A stretch of 7,043 bases of DNA, from assembly GCA_934193545.1 (NCBI GenBank), contig CAKPVL010000046.1, forward strand, positions 1-7,043, read 5' to 3'. Positions 6,703 to 7,043 of the stretch are shown here, one piece after another. The notes below the pieces were generated by a model. That model saw only the letters and a list, made by a program, of their open reading frames with translations. It was not told the DNA's origin and did not search any database. The position numbers and the translations under genes were made by a program. Source of the stretch: an uncultured Granulicatella sp. (GTDB taxonomy: Bacteria; Bacillota; Bacilli; Lactobacillales; Aerococcaceae). The stretch's first letter is position 1. The number at the start of each line of letters is the position of its first letter.

Positions 6703-7043
6703 TTGTATAAAGATGAAACAAAACAAGTAAGATGTTCATTTTGTGGAAAATCACAAGAACAAGTAAAGAAAATTATCGCTGGTCCTGATGTATTTATTTG
6801 TAATGAATGTGTTGATTTATGTAAAGAAATTATTGATGAAGAATTTTCTTCAATGACGATGGATGAAATGATTGAGGTCTTAAAACCTCAAGAAATCCTA
6901 AAAGTATTAAATGATTACGTTGTTGGCCAAGAACATGCAAAAAAATCATTAGCAGTAGCGGTTTATAATCACTATAAACGTATTAATCACTTATTTAGTG
7001 AAGATGACGATGTTGAGTTACAAAAGAGTAATATTTGTTTAAT
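6703..7043 (+). CDS. clpX: ATP-dependent Clp protease ATP-binding subunit ClpX (5' part; TTG start)
   Basis: The frame from TTG at 6703 is open to the window edge and gives 113 residues of ClpX, the hexameric AAA+ unfoldase that feeds substrates to ClpP. The N-terminal zinc-binding domain is visible: C11 and C14 in CSFCGK, C33 and C36 in CNEC, with [17 protein letters not shown] between and around them. A linker leads to the start of the AAA+ module ([25 protein letters not shown]). The window stops at KSNICL, just before the expected Walker A motif, so ATPase residues cannot be checked. TTG is chosen because GGAGG lies seven nt upstream and family members begin close to this point. An in-frame ATG at 6670 would add 11 residues ([11 protein letters not shown]) but has no ribosome site and lies upstream of the predicted transcription start. 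Confidence 0.95.
   Translation, partial: MYKDETKQVRCSFCGKSQEQVKKIIAGPDVFICNECVDLCKEIIDEEFSSMTMDEMIEVLKPQEILKVLNDYVVGQEHAKKSLAVAVYNHYKRINHLFSEDDDVELQKSNICL

Noticed and set aside
1..7043. Search by eye for an undescribed system: mobile elements, CRISPR, retrons, toxin-antitoxin pairs, defence genes, riboswitches.
   Set aside because: Nearly all the sequence is covered by recognisable, intact housekeeping genes; no gap exceeds about 220 bp, and none holds a large structured RNA or an unexplained gene that I can see.

Overview
This 7 kb window is a stretch of low-GC Gram-positive (Bacillota) core chromosome. The evidence is the A+T-rich sequence, strong GGAGG ribosome sites, textbook SigA-type promoters, and proteins that read as RNase Y, a class A penicillin-binding protein, RecU, trigger factor and ClpX. 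The recU-ponA pair and the tig-clpX order are characteristic of Bacilli. The asparagine/glutamine-rich PBP tail and overall protein style suggest Lactobacillales, possibly a Carnobacteriaceae-like lineage. That placement is an impression from the proteins, not a demonstrated identity.

Layout: (1) 1-60 is the 3' end of an unidentified gene encoding a hydrophobic segment plus a basic tail, followed by a strong terminator (74-113). (2) rny, 279-1841 (+), has its own promoter (162-190), an ~80-nt leader with an inverted repeat at the predicted transcription start, and a terminator (1888-1920). (3) A second, bidirectional-looking hairpin (1938-1972) separates rny from the convergent recU-pbp1A operon on the minus strand (5073 down to 1980). 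(4) A 216-bp divergent intergenic region (5074-5289) holds the recU promoter and the tig promoter, the latter embedded in an 8-bp dyad. (5) tig (5290-6570, +) ends at a strong terminator (6590-6623). (6) clpX begins at 6703 with a TTG codon and runs off the window before its Walker A motif.

Functionally these are housekeeping genes: mRNA turnover at the membrane (RNase Y), cell-wall polymerisation and cross-linking (PBP1A), Holliday-junction resolution (RecU), nascent-chain folding (trigger factor) and ATP-dependent unfolding for ClpP (ClpX). recU and pbp1A are translationally close, 13 nt apart, with the recU stop codon inside the pbp1A ribosome site. All full-length genes look intact, with catalytic residues present. 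I see no mobile element, CRISPR, tRNA/rRNA, phage or defence gene, and no evidence of an undescribed system. The points worth a second look are small regulatory or start-site features and the variable C-terminal tail of the PBP.
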